Origin: Chloroflexi bacterium 54-19
Lineage (GTDB): Bacteria > Chloroflexota > Chloroflexia > Chloroheliales > Chloroheliaceae
NCBI GenBank assembly: GCA_001898225.1
Contig: MKTJ01000085.1
Span: 113,916 to 177,915 of the forward strand
DNA length: 64,000 bases
Reading direction: 5' to 3'
A program made the translations under genes and the position numbers. This document shows, piece after piece, positions 15,114-24,288 of this stretch (position 1 is its first letter; each line of letters opens with the position of its first letter). The notes beneath the pieces were generated by a model. That model was not told the DNA's origin, searched no databases, and worked only from the letters and a program-made list of their open reading frames with translations.

Positions 15114-16082
15114 TTAGGTGTGGTTGGTGATCCGGTTAGTGAAGTGTTCGGTAAAGCGGTCGGCATTCACATCAACCGCTACCTCCATGTTCGGGGGTAG
15201 TTTCCTGGGCAAAGTCCGCAGGATGTCCCGTTTGATCACCATGTCGCGCTCTACCGTAGTGTCGGCAAACTCAGCCGCAATATGCAGTTTGGTGAACTCG
15301 CAGAAACTCCGGTCGTGCGCTACCGCCACCGTTAGCGGATCGTGCAGCCACAACCCGGTATGTTCTGTCGGAATACCCACCGAGAGATAAATCTGGCGTT
15401 CTTGCGGCGGCCAGACCTCGATAATGCCGCTTACCAGCTTAGCAACCTCGTCTTTGGACTGCTGGATGCGTTCGATCTGCTCCGGTTTGAGCGGAATCCT
15501 GAGTGTAACATCAATCGGGACCATCACTTTAGGAATGGGTGAGTTGACTACAATCTGGGCGGCAAAGGGGTCGTTATTGAAGTTGTACTCCTCCACCGGG
15601 GAACGGCGCACCCCTTTTACGTCCACGATTGGCACCACTACCCCCGCCATCATGATCAGTTCTTTGATGTTCTGAGCAATTTTGGGCTCCAGCAAATAGG
15701 CAGCGGCAATATTACTCACCGTACCCAGTGTTACTACCGTAACTTCTCCTGGGTTCTCCATGATCGTGCGGATAATGAAGTTTACGGCGTGTTCGTCGCT
15801 ATATTTGAGTTGTTCGTTCTGCTCAAGGATATTCTGGCCCTCGAAGCCGAACATCAGGGCGTTACCTTTCATCGGTTCGCCTATACCTTTGAAGACCGGC
15901 ACGTCGCTCCGACCTGCTACGTCAAGCACCTTACGGGCAATTTTAGCCCGCAAGTCGGTATCGCCGTAGCAGGTGGTAACTCCCATTAGTTCTAATTCGG
16001 GGCTGCGCACCGCCAACAAAACTGCGAAAGCATCGTCATAATAAGTGCCAATGTCTGTATCAATAATAACCTTCTGAGCCAT
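15114..16082 (-). CDS. Ribonucleoside hydrolase (inosine-uridine preferring type)
   Basis: The 322-residue protein has the N-terminal metal-binding cluster of the family, here DTDIGTYYDDAF at residues 8-19. That is a variant of the usual DxDPGxDDA, with Asp10, Asp16 and Asp17 kept. Other family segments follow, such as GVTTCYGDTDLRAKI, VTVVTLGTVSNIA and the NNDPFAAQIV segment. It would split imported nucleosides into base and ribose in the cytoplasm. It is the last gene of an operon that also encodes ribokinase and an ABC importer, which supports nucleosides as the substrate class. The preferred base cannot be read. Confidence 0.9.
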   Translation of the reverse strand: MAQKVIIDTDIGTYYDDAFAVLLAVRSPELELMGVTTCYGDTDLRAKIARKVLDVAGRSDVPVFKGIGEPMKGNALMFGFEGQNILEQNEQLKYSDEHAVNFIIRTIMENPGEVTVVTLGTVSNIAAAYLLEPKIAQNIKELIMMAGVVVPIVDVKGVRRSPVEEYNFNNDPFAAQIVVNSPIPKVMVPIDVTLRIPLKPEQIERIQQSKDEVAKLVSGIIEVWPPQERQIYLSVGIPTEHTGLWLHDPLTVAVAHDRSFCEFTKLHIAAEFADTTVERDMVIKRDILRTLPRKLPPNMEVAVDVNADRFTEHFTNRITNHT

Positions 16083-16139
16083 TACAACCTCCCTTGTTGT
16101 AGAATAAAGGTAAATAAATAATAAAACAGCCTGATCCTG

Positions 16140-17246
16140 CTAGTCGCTATGTGCAACTGCCATTCCACTTTCAATTGAAAAGAAATGCAGCCTGTCCAGC
16201 CGGGGGACCAGGCTAACCAGATCAGTTTCCCTGGCCTGTGTATCACGGGGCGCAACTACCCGGACGCGTTCCGCCCCGGTATCCAGGGTAAGCAGGACGG
16301 TTTCTCCTAAAAATTCCCGGAAGCGTACCTTTGCCTGTAAGCCAGATTTTTCGGGGCTGGCAACAGTAAAGTCCGGCGGTCGCACCCCCACTTCAATTAC
16401 ACCATCTTCTTGCCGGGCTGTTTCAAGGACGGCCTGGCCGGTTTCCCTGTTTAAGGTGACAAAAGGCGTATTCTGGAGGGTGATTAAAACCCCTTCCGGT
16501 GTACTTGCCACCCGGCCCCGCAGCAAGTTCATGGCCGGTTCGCCGATAAACGAGGCAACAAACCGGTTGGCCGGGCGGTTGAAGATTTCGCTGGGCGTGC
16601 CGACCTGTTGCAACTTACCCAGGTTCATCACCGCGATCTGATCCGACATGGTCATAGCCTCAAGCTGGTCGTGAGTAACGTAAATAGTGGTGGCCCCGTT
16701 CAGGTCGTGCAACCGCTTGAGTTCGCCTCGCATGGAACTGCGTAAATCGGCGTCAAGGTGCGACAGCGGCTCGTCCAGCAAAAAGACCGTCGGCTTGCGG
16801 ACCAGCGCCCGCGCCAGGGAAACCCTTTGCCTGACTCCACCGCTCACATCACTCGGTTTTTTATCCAGCAAGTCCTCAATGTGTAAGAGCCGGGCGATCC
16901 GCACTACCTCTCGCCCGACTTCGGTTGGCGACACCTTGCGGACATAGAGCGGGTACGCGATATTGCGGAAAAGCGACATCTGGGGATACAGGCCATAATT
17001 TTCAAAGGCCATGGCTACGTTACGCCCGGCCGGGGGAAGATCGTTAACCCGTTTATCGTCAATAAAGATTGAGCCCCGGCTAATATCTTCCAGACCGGCA
17101 ATCATCCGCATGGTGGAAGTCTTGCCGCAGCCGGATGGACCTAAGAAGGAAACAAACTCACCATCGGCTACCTTCAAGGAAATCTGGTCCACCCCCGTAA
17201 CTTTGCCGTACAGCTTAACAACTTTATCCAGGGTAATGGAAGCCAT
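16140..17246 (-). CDS. Carbohydrate-type ABC transporter ATPase, subunit 1
   Basis: This is a 368-residue MalK/UgpC-type ATPase with a C-terminal TOBE/OB regulatory part. Walker A is GPSGCGKTS (36-44), Walker B is FLLDEP (Glu159), and the H-loop His192 (YVTHDQ) is intact. The signature reads SGGVRQR (135-141), with Val in place of the conserved Gln, and the Q-loop position is Glu82 (MAFENY). It pairs with the ATPase encoded just upstream. The ATG overlaps that gene's stop codon (TAATG at 17248-17244), so the two are translationally coupled and probably form a heterodimer under the two permeases. Confidence 0.93.
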   Translation of the reverse strand: MASITLDKVVKLYGKVTGVDQISLKVADGEFVSFLGPSGCGKTSTMRMIAGLEDISRGSIFIDDKRVNDLPPAGRNVAMAFENYGLYPQMSLFRNIAYPLYVRKVSPTEVGREVVRIARLLHIEDLLDKKPSDVSGGVRQRVSLARALVRKPTVFLLDEPLSHLDADLRSSMRGELKRLHDLNGATTIYVTHDQLEAMTMSDQIAVMNLGKLQQVGTPSEIFNRPANRFVASFIGEPAMNLLRGRVASTPEGVLITLQNTPFVTLNRETGQAVLETARQEDGVIEVGVRPPDFTVASPEKSGLQAKVRFREFLGETVLLTLDTGAERVRVVAPRDTQARETDLVSLVPRLDRLHFFSIESGMAVAHSD

Positions 17247-18316
17247 TAGTGAAACCCTCCCTTCAAGCGCTGCCCGCTTCTATCGAAAACATGTATGGTA
17301 GTCCAATCCGGTTGTAACCAGACGGTTTGGCCGATACTAAAAGTGCCGGTAGTGAGCAGGGTCTTGATGTTGAGCAGTTGTTCGCCCGCCTCTACCCGGA
17401 TTACCTGTTCATAGCCCATCGGCTCGGTTACATAGACGGTCCCTCGGATAGCGTACGGGTGGGCATTCTCAAAAATCTGAATATTAACCGGCCGGATACC
17501 GATATAACCGGCCTCCGGGGGGAGCGGCGGCAGTTGCAACCAGGCTTCGTTAATCTCAAGGCGGGTCGCCCCAGGCGCAAGCGGCAAAATATTCATTTTG
17601 GGGTCGCCCACAATAGTGGCTACCTCAATATCGGCCGGTTCATCATAAACGACTTCCGGCGTAGCAAACTGCCGGACTTGCCCGTCAATTAAGACCGCAA
17701 TCTTATCTGCGATAGCCGTCGCCTCAACATAGTCCGGGGTAGTGTAAAAAGTGGTGGCGTTTTGCTCACGCTGGTACTGTTTCAACTCACCCCGCAGCGA
17801 GTGGCGCAAACGGGCATCCAGGTGAGCAATCGGCTCATCGAGCAGGGTAACACTGGCTGGTCGGACTAAAGCCCGGCCTAGCGACACCCGCTGGCGCTGC
17901 CCACCGCTAAGCTGGCTCGGTTTGCGGTCGAGCAAGTGGGCAATTTCCAGCAGTTCGGCTACCCGCCGGATCCGGGCTTCCTGTTCGGCGGCTGGGATGT
18001 TGCGGCCCGGCGCCTTTAAAGGAAATTCGAGATTCTTGCGAACCGTCCAGTGCGGATAAAGGGCATAGGATTCAAAAGCCATCGCCACATTGCGGTTTTC
18101 GGTAGGAATATTATTAATAAGCTGGTCGTTAAAATAGATATTTCCTGACGAAAGTTCTTCTATATTAGCAATTAATTTAAGGGTAGTGGATTTACCGGCC
18201 CCCGGTCGTCCCAGTAAGACGATGAACTCACCCTGCTGGCATTCCAGGTTCAGGTTTGAAATTGCCAGGTTATCGCCATATTTCTTGGTTAAAGCTTCAA
18301 GCTTTACACTACTCAT
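17246..18316 (-). CDS. Carbohydrate-type ABC transporter ATPase, subunit 2
   Basis: The 356-residue ATPase resembles its neighbour. Walker A is GRPGAGKST (36-44), the signature LSGGQRQ (136-142) is canonical, and Walker B ends in Glu161. The H-loop histidine is replaced by Pro194 (YTTPDYVEA), and the Q-loop again has Glu82. With the partner's altered signature, this predicts one competent and one degenerate nucleotide site in the heterodimer. The C-terminal part has the usual TOBE-like strands. It lies 20 bases after the inner permease gene, in the same operon. Confidence 0.92.
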   Translation of the reverse strand: MSSVKLEALTKKYGDNLAISNLNLECQQGEFIVLLGRPGAGKSTTLKLIANIEELSSGNIYFNDQLINNIPTENRNVAMAFESYALYPHWTVRKNLEFPLKAPGRNIPAAEQEARIRRVAELLEIAHLLDRKPSQLSGGQRQRVSLGRALVRPASVTLLDEPIAHLDARLRHSLRGELKQYQREQNATTFYTTPDYVEATAIADKIAVLIDGQVRQFATPEVVYDEPADIEVATIVGDPKMNILPLAPGATRLEINEAWLQLPPLPPEAGYIGIRPVNIQIFENAHPYAIRGTVYVTEPMGYEQVIRVEAGEQLLNIKTLLTTGTFSIGQTVWLQPDWTTIHVFDRSGQRLKGGFH

Positions 18317-18336
18317 AACAAGCGACCTTTCTACAA

Positions 18337-19191
18337 CTATCTTGTTCCACCGTGTAAAACCTGGCGTTCCATAAAGCGGTCAAGCACGATCACCGCCAGC
18401 ATTGGCGGAATGATGGCTAGAATTCCTACCGCTGAAATCAGCCACCAGCGCGGCTCCATCTGGGCGCTCATATTGGTTATAACAATCGGCAAAGTTGACG
18501 ACTTTTGAAAAGTCAGCATCAAAGCCAGAATAAAGTCGTTCCAGGAAAAGAAAAATGACAGCAAATAGGCGGCGGCCAGACCCGGCATCGCCAACGGTAA
18601 AACGACTTTCCAGATCTGGGCAAACTTCTTGTATCCGTCAATGGCGGCGGCATGTTCTATATCAAGCGGAATGCGCTTCATAAAGTCCGTCAGGATGAAA
18701 ACAGTAAGCGGTAGGTTAAACCAGGTGTAAGCCAGGATCATTCCGAAGGGACTATCAATTAAACCGACCGTTCTGAACATGGTAAAGAGCGCAATCACGG
18801 CTACAATTGGCGGCATAATTCGCTGCGAGACAATTAGAAAGCTCAAATCGTTATTGCGGTAGGGACCGTACTTATAGGTATAACGGGCCAGGCCGTAGGC
18901 GGCAAAAGCTCCCAGCACCACCGCAATCAGGGCGCTGACCGACGAAAATAGCAGGCTGTTGCCCAAGCCCTTTAAAATGTCGTCCCGGTCCTGACCGAAG
19001 ACCCGCTCCCAGGACTGAGTGGCAGGGGTAAAATCCAGGAAAGGAAACAAGAATGGTCCCTGAAAAATATCGCGTTGTTTCTTGAAAGCAGTTATGATCA
19101 TCCAGTAGACCGGGAATATTGCAAATAGCCCCCAGACTGCCAGCAAAACCCAGCGAGTTATTTTTGGAAGATTAAACTTGGATTGCATCAC
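18337..19191 (-). CDS. ABC transporter permease, MalG-like
   Basis: This 284-residue protein has six predicted spans. The EAA loop that contacts the ATPase reads EHAAAIDGYKKFAQIWKVVL. The N-terminal VYWMIITAFKKQRDIFQG region is typical of the CUT1 MalG-type subunit. It would form the membrane channel with the 309-residue MalF-like partner encoded 23 bases upstream. Confidence 0.92.
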   Translation of the reverse strand: MMQSKFNLPKITRWVLLAVWGLFAIFPVYWMIITAFKKQRDIFQGPFLFPFLDFTPATQSWERVFGQDRDDILKGLGNSLLFSSVSALIAVVLGAFAAYGLARYTYKYGPYRNNDLSFLIVSQRIMPPIVAVIALFTMFRTVGLIDSPFGMILAYTWFNLPLTVFILTDFMKRIPLDIEHAAAIDGYKKFAQIWKVVLPLAMPGLAAAYLLSFFFSWNDFILALMLTFQKSSTLPIVITNMSAQMEPRWWLISAVGILAIIPPMLAVIVLDRFMERQVLHGGTR

Positions 19192-19214
19192 TTCACCCTA
19201 TCAAATTTCCTTGA

Positions 19215-20144
19215 TTAAGCGACTTTAACCGGCAGCGGCTCGGCTAAAAACTGGTCCAGCGCCTGTTGTCCGGCTTTATCGGCGCGAGCCATCAACCGCC
19301 GCACCACGATCAGGATGAGGGTCGCCAGGACAACTACCGTTAGCAGTAAAATTATGGACATAGCCGCGCCATACCCCAGGTTTCCCGAACGCAACGAGGT
19401 AAAATAACCCAGCAGAGTTAAGGTATTGGTGGCCCCACCCGGCCCTCCGCCGGTAATGAAAAACACAATATCGAACAATTTGAAGCTCTCAATGCTTCTG
19501 AGCAGGATTGCCGCGATACTGGCAGGCAGCAGCATAGGAAAGGTATGGTCCCAGAAAATCCGCCAGCTTGACGCGCCATCTACACGGGCCGCTTCAAAGG
19601 GTTCTTTGGGCAAAGTACGCAGGCCGGTAAAGAGCAGCAGGAACATAAAAGGGGTCCACTGCCAGGTATCTACAATCACTATCGAGACAAAACCCAGCGT
19701 CGGGTCGGTCAGCCAGGGGACCGGTTTAAGGTGCAGGCCGGTAAAAAGCCCGGCTACCGGGCCGTAGCGCGAGTCCAGCAAAGTCTGCCAGACAAAACCC
19801 ACAATTAACGGCGGAATCATCATTGGTAGCAATATCAGTAACCGGATTAACCGCTTTCCGTGAACCATGCTATTAACTAACAGGGCCAAACCCAGGCCCA
19901 GCCAGTACTGGGCAGTTACTCCCAGCACCACGTATAGGATGGTGTTTAAAAACCCTCTTAGAAAAAATTGATCGCTAAATAATTGAGCGTAATTATTTAG
20001 TCCAATAAATGAACCGCTGCCACCGATGGAGGTATTGGTAACACTCAATCCCAGCGTAAATAAAAGCGGTATTACGCTGATAGCGAAAAAGAACAATAAA
20101 GGTGGCGCAATCAGTAAGTGCTTCATTGCCGTTTTTCCTGCCAA
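19215..20144 (-). CDS. ABC transporter permease, MalF-like
   Basis: The 309-residue protein has six predicted spans, beginning LLIAPPLLFFFAISVIPLLF. Its EAA loop is EAARVDGASSWRIFWDHTFP. The size and the first periplasmic loop fit the CUT1 MalF-like subunit without the large insert of E. coli MalF. It follows the binding-protein gene after a 113-base gap that contains a strong hairpin. Confidence 0.92.
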   Translation of the reverse strand: MAGKTAMKHLLIAPPLLFFFAISVIPLLFTLGLSVTNTSIGGSGSFIGLNNYAQLFSDQFFLRGFLNTILYVVLGVTAQYWLGLGLALLVNSMVHGKRLIRLLILLPMMIPPLIVGFVWQTLLDSRYGPVAGLFTGLHLKPVPWLTDPTLGFVSIVIVDTWQWTPFMFLLLFTGLRTLPKEPFEAARVDGASSWRIFWDHTFPMLLPASIAAILLRSIESFKLFDIVFFITGGGPGGATNTLTLLGYFTSLRSGNLGYGAAMSIILLLTVVVLATLILIVVRRLMARADKAGQQALDQFLAEPLPVKVA

Positions 20145-20213
20145 GGACTGCCGGATTAAGACAGCCTGCTAAATCTTGATACCTAACAATTTTTAGTCTA
20201 AAACTTCTTTAGG

Positions 20214-20249
20214 CCGGTAGCGGGAAGCGGTAAAGCCTCCCGCTACCGG
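20214..20249 (-). terminator. Intercistronic hairpin after the binding-protein gene
   Basis: CCGGTAGCGGGA / TCCCGCTACCGG form a perfect 12-bp stem with a 12-base loop. There is only a weak T-rich tail. Such hairpins commonly stabilise the binding-protein part of the message or partly terminate before the permease genes. Confidence 0.6.
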
Positions 20250-20257
20250 GCTTTTCA

Positions 20258-21802
20258 CTAGGAAAGACCTTCCAATTCCCGGTAGAGCTTCTTTTGCTGC
20301 TCCAGCCCGGCTTCGTTGGTAATCTGTTTCCAGTCATTGGCCGCTTTATTAAGGGCTTCTTCGGGGGTGATAGTCCCGGCGAGCGCCTGTTGGACCCAGT
20401 TATCAAGCACTTCCGAATACCGGCCCGATTTTGGTATACGCAGGTCGAACTGGGTATTGGGCAGCGAGTTAGACTGCTTCAAGACCTGTAAATACGGTCC
20501 GGCATCCATGTACTTGGTAGGCGAGTCGGCCCAGAGTTGGGGGTTCTCAAAGTGCTGGGTCCGGTAAGGATTGCGAGCCGTGCCGGGCGTAGTTACCGCT
20601 TTAAGCGAATTCTCGGTGCTGTCCAGGTAGTTCAGGAAATCCCAGGCTGCATCCGGCACTTTGCTCTTGGCCGCGACCGAGCCGTGCCAACCGCCCCAAC
20701 CCAGGAACGGCGCCTGGTTTACCTCGCTCGATTCATCCCAGGCTTTGGTCTTAATGTTCCAGACCTTCTTGCTGCCGGGCAGGACGTAATAACCCAGCTT
20801 GCCTTTAATAGTAGAAGAATTTTCGTCCTGGGCCTGGACCCCTACATCGGCCCAGTCGAGGGCCAGCGCATAATTACCGGCCACGAAGTTACCGCGCATG
20901 GTGCCGCCACCGTAAGTTGCCATTTCAGCCGGGCCGTATTTCTTGATAGCAATCCAGTCTTTAAGCGCCTGCACCCAGCCTGGGTTGTTGATGCTTGGTT
21001 CCATAGTGTCCGGGTCAAAGAAAAGCGAGCCGGGCGTTTTAGGATTGGCGGCGTAAGCGGCGGCCCTGGCCGAAAAGATAAACGGCCCGACATCTTTAGG
21101 CCCCTGGGCTTCCAGCACGCCGTAATCCGGTTTGCCGTCCCCGGACCAATCCCAGCCGGTAAAGAATTCAGCAATATCCTGGTATTGCTGCCAGGTGGTA
21201 GGAGCGGCCAGATCGTAGCCATATTTGGCTTTGAATTTGGCTTTATTCTGGTCGTTCTCGAAAGCGTCTTTACGGTAGTAGCCGATAATAACGTCCCCAT
21301 CTAACGGGACCGAGTAGCGCTGGCCGTTCACGTACATCAACTTCTTGGTCTTGTCTACTACATCGTTCCAGTTAGTTTTCTCAGGATAGTATTTCTCAAG
21401 ATTGAGGATGTAATTTGCCTGGGCGAATTCTGGAATCCAGTTGGAAGCGTAGATAGCGATGTCGAATTCACCGGCCCCGGTGCTAAACGAAGTGTAAAGC
21501 CGCTGATACAGGTCGCCGAATGGAATTTCGACTACCTGGACTTTCGCGCCGGTCTTCTTCTCCCAGTCCGCCTTGAACATATTGACGCCTGAACTCATGA
21601 AACTACCCACCGCGACCGTGACGGTCTGACCGTCAAAGCGTTTTGCCCCGGCCTGACCTGCACCCGCAGTTACGGCCGCTGAACTGGTGGGGGTTGCCGC
21701 ATCGCCGCAGGCCCCTAGCAGCGAAGTTAGCAAAAGCACTACAATGCCTAACGCCGCTAACCTGGCGTGGGCCGGTTTAACCCAGAAATCAATCTTACTC
21801 AA
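20258..21802 (-). CDS. Extracellular solute-binding lipoprotein of the CUT1-type importer
   Basis: The protein has a lipoprotein signal (hydrophobic stretch ending LLGACGD) and a short Ala/Thr/Ser linker. A family 1 type solute-binding fold follows, about 514 residues in all, with segments such as VQVVEIPFGDLYQRLYTSFS and FLGWGGWHGSVAAKS. TTG at 21802 is chosen because AAAGGAGG stands 7 bases before it; an upstream ATG at 21826 would leave that site inside the gene. It would capture the substrate outside the membrane. From the operon the substrate is probably a nucleoside or ribose derivative, which is unusual for a CUT1-type binding protein. Confidence 0.88.
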   Translation of the reverse strand: MSKIDFWVKPAHARLAALGIVVLLLTSLLGACGDAATPTSSAAVTAGAGQAGAKRFDGQTVTVAVGSFMSSGVNMFKADWEKKTGAKVQVVEIPFGDLYQRLYTSFSTGAGEFDIAIYASNWIPEFAQANYILNLEKYYPEKTNWNDVVDKTKKLMYVNGQRYSVPLDGDVIIGYYRKDAFENDQNKAKFKAKYGYDLAAPTTWQQYQDIAEFFTGWDWSGDGKPDYGVLEAQGPKDVGPFIFSARAAAYAANPKTPGSLFFDPDTMEPSINNPGWVQALKDWIAIKKYGPAEMATYGGGTMRGNFVAGNYALALDWADVGVQAQDENSSTIKGKLGYYVLPGSKKVWNIKTKAWDESSEVNQAPFLGWGGWHGSVAAKSKVPDAAWDFLNYLDSTENSLKAVTTPGTARNPYRTQHFENPQLWADSPTKYMDAGPYLQVLKQSNSLPNTQFDLRIPKSGRYSEVLDNWVQQALAGTITPEEALNKAANDWKQITNEAGLEQQKKLYRELEGLS

Positions 21803-21952
21803 TGTGTGTCCTCCTTTGGCACTCAAACTTTAAGAAACATAGTCGCTTTCACGCAGCGGCCAGTAGATTAGGATGTAAACCTGAAACGTTATTAGAGTTG
21901 AATTTGCGAAATACCTGCAATTACCGGGTTTTCAAACCGGTAGATTGGACCC

Positions 21953-22894
21953 CTAATCTACTGGTTTAGAGCAGGAAAACCCGGAGTCATTTTTCTCAAC
22001 AAAACTAGCGACCAACTTGTAGTCCGGGATGGAAGGCTGCGCCCCGTAATTGGTCGTAGCGATAGCCCCGGCGGCGTTGGCCCAGGAAACCGCTTCTTTG
22101 GTGGGCTTGCCTTCGCCCAGGGCAAAAGCCAGCGCCCCCACAAATGAATCCCCGGCCGCCGTGGTATCAACGGCTTTAACCTTAAAGCCTTGTACACAGG
22201 TCAGGTCGTTTTTCTCCGCGAGCAAAGCCCCCCTTTCGCCCAGGGTAACAATGACACAGGCCGCGCCCAGTTCCAGCAGCTTTAAGGCGGCTCTGGCAGG
22301 GTCTTCCGGGGTAAGGCCGGTCAATAAAGCTGCTTCACTCTCGTTTACCACCAGATAGTCCAGGTATTGAATCAGGTCACCAGGGATTTTCTGGGCCGGG
22401 GCGGCGTTAAGGATAATTTTTACCCCCTTACGCTGGGCCAGAAAAATAGCGTGCGTGACCACGGCCATAGGAATTTCAAGCTGTAGCAATAGAAAATCAG
22501 ATGAAGCAATTACCGATGCCGCCCGGTCAATATCGGCGGTGGATAAAGCGCCGTTGGCCCCCGGAATGATGATGATCCGGTTCTCGCCCTGGTCATCCAC
22601 GCCGATATAAGCTACACCCGAAGCAACCTGCGCGTCCGCTCGGACAAATTCAGTGTTTATGTGTTCGCGGCGCAGGGACTTGAGCAAATTATCGCCGAAG
22701 TCATCATCGCCAACCCGGCCGATCATCACCACGTTAGCGCCCTGGCGGGCCGCCGCAACAGCCTGATTAGCGCCCTTGCCGCCTTCGATAGTATTAAAAT
22801 CCTTGCCGATAACTGTTTCGCCTGGTCCGGGATAGCGAGAGGCACGGACAACCATATCCATGTTTAAACTTCCAACGACGGCAATTTTTGACAT
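21953..22894 (-). CDS. rbsK: Ribokinase
   Basis: This 313-residue PfkB-family kinase has the N-terminal GSLNMDMVV segment and the substrate motif GGKGANQAVAAARQG. The C-terminal catalytic signature is DTTAAGDSFVGA, with the base Asp in AAGD; the usual Gly of GAGD is Ala here. It phosphorylates D-ribose to ribose 5-phosphate in the cytoplasm. In this operon it would take the ribose released by the nucleoside hydrolase. It starts 12 bases after the LacI-type regulator gene. Other PfkB sugars are possible, but the motifs and context favour ribose. Confidence 0.88.
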   Translation of the reverse strand: MSKIAVVGSLNMDMVVRASRYPGPGETVIGKDFNTIEGGKGANQAVAAARQGANVVMIGRVGDDDFGDNLLKSLRREHINTEFVRADAQVASGVAYIGVDDQGENRIIIIPGANGALSTADIDRAASVIASSDFLLLQLEIPMAVVTHAIFLAQRKGVKIILNAAPAQKIPGDLIQYLDYLVVNESEAALLTGLTPEDPARAALKLLELGAACVIVTLGERGALLAEKNDLTCVQGFKVKAVDTTAAGDSFVGALAFALGEGKPTKEAVSWANAAGAIATTNYGAQPSIPDYKLVASFVEKNDSGFSCSKPVD

Positions 22895-22906
22895 TTCCCC
22901 GCTTCC

Positions 22907-23896
22907 TTAACTTGAGGCCCGAACGACCAGCTTTGTACCCAGGACATGCCGCTGCGGCGTGCTTTTATCGCCATTAATCCGGCTAATCAATAATTCTGTA
23001 GCTAAACGCCCCATTTCTTTATAGGGCAAAGCGACCGTGGTAAGGGGTGGGGTGGTATACTCGGCTAACGGAATGTTGTCTACCCCTACTATGGCTATAT
23101 CCTGCGGCACTTTTAACCCGGCTTCCCCGATAGCGCGGAGAGCGCCAATCGCCATAATGTCGTTACAGGCAAATACCCCGGTCGGCCTGGGATTTTTAGC
23201 CAGCAATTTTCGCATGGCGCTATAGCCGCCATCGGCCTGAAAGTTGCCCGGTTCTAAAAGCTCCGCCTGGTATTGCAGTCCGGCGGCTTCCAGGGCTTGA
23301 TGGTAGCCCCTGACGCGCTCCCAGCTAGGCGTAATATCGGACGGGCCGGTAATGCAGGCGATTACCTGGTGGCCTATCTCTAGCAAATACCGGGTAGCCC
23401 TTTGTCCAACCGAGAGGTTATCAGCAATGACCACATCACAATGCAGGTCTTCCAGTTCGCGGTCAACCACTACTACCGGCAAACCGCCCCCTACGATCTG
23501 GCGAAGGTGTTCGGATTTGTAACTGGTAGCGACCAGCACAACCCCATCCACCTGCTTTTCAAGCAAAACATTTACATAACTTTGTTCTTTTTTGAGGCTG
23601 CCCTCGGTATTGCAAAGGATCACGTTATAGCCGAGATCGAAGCTCTGGTCTTCAATCTGGTGCGCCACCTCGGCGAAAAAGGGGTTGGCGTTATCTGGAA
23701 TGACCATTCCAATTGTCCGGGTCTGTTTGATGCGTAAACTCCGGGCCAACGCATTTGGTTGGTAATTCGTAACCCTCACGGCTTCCCAGACCCGCTGTTC
23801 CAGATCCGCACTCACGAAACGGGTCTTGTTTATGACATGGGAAACCGTGGTAACGGAAACATTGGCGTGTCTTGCTACATCTTTTATGTTTGCCAT
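22907..23896 (-). CDS. LacI-family transcriptional regulator of the nucleoside operon
   Basis: The 329-residue protein has the LacI HTH at residues 1-50 (IKDVARHANVSVTTVSHVIN). A periplasmic-binding-like sensor domain follows, with the family segments GMVIPDNANPFFAEVAHQIE and GVFACNDIMAIGALRAIGEA. It is the first gene of the minus-strand operon. A perfect 13-bp inverted repeat of LacI-operator type lies 36 bases upstream of its start, which indicates autoregulation. The likely inducer is ribose or a nucleoside-derived sugar, by analogy with RbsR and CytR. Confidence 0.92.
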   Translation of the reverse strand: MANIKDVARHANVSVTTVSHVINKTRFVSADLEQRVWEAVRVTNYQPNALARSLRIKQTRTIGMVIPDNANPFFAEVAHQIEDQSFDLGYNVILCNTEGSLKKEQSYVNVLLEKQVDGVVLVATSYKSEHLRQIVGGGLPVVVVDRELEDLHCDVVIADNLSVGQRATRYLLEIGHQVIACITGPSDITPSWERVRGYHQALEAAGLQYQAELLEPGNFQADGGYSAMRKLLAKNPRPTGVFACNDIMAIGALRAIGEAGLKVPQDIAIVGVDNIPLAEYTTPPLTTVALPYKEMGRLATELLISRINGDKSTPQRHVLGTKLVVRASS

Positions 23897-23931
23897 TTAA
23901 TTATCGAAATTAAGTTGATAAAGTTAGTATT

Positions 23932-23963
23932 TTGCGTAATCGTTGTCGCAAACGATTACGCAA
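23932..23963 (-). promoter_or_regulatory. LacI-type operator in front of the nucleoside operon
   Basis: TTGCGTAATCGTT (23932-23944) and AACGATTACGCAA (23951-23963) are perfect inverted repeats around 6 bases. An additional AAACGTT follows. AACG/CGTT cores of this kind are characteristic of LacI-family sites. Confidence 0.75.
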
Positions 23964-24288
23964 ACGTTAAAATGATTATTACCCAGCTAAGGCGATTCCA
24001 AAATCAGAAAATTACCTATAAAAGATAGGGAAATTCCCCTATCTTTTCACCTGGTTTATTTAAAGTGGAAGCACTTGGTTTAATTGCAGCCCTAGTGGGG
24101 AAATTGGATCGGGGGTAAAAAATTATGGTATTATGGGGAAACCGTTAAGCTTGCTTAATGCATCATAAATATTACCGGCCGATAGTTAACACCATAAACC
24201 GGAAGTAACCACGCCAGCCAGGGTAAACCCTTCAAGAGGCTGTGAAATTTATGGATTTAGAAACCCATAAATTGAAGTTCCGGCTATT
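23964..24288. other. Intergenic stretch with a terminator-like hairpin
   Basis: AAAAGATAGGG (24020-24030) and CCCTATCTTTT (24037-24047) form an 11-bp hairpin with a 6-base loop, symmetrical for both strands. It may insulate the lacI promoter from the kinase region. I see no gene in the rest. Confidence 0.55.
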
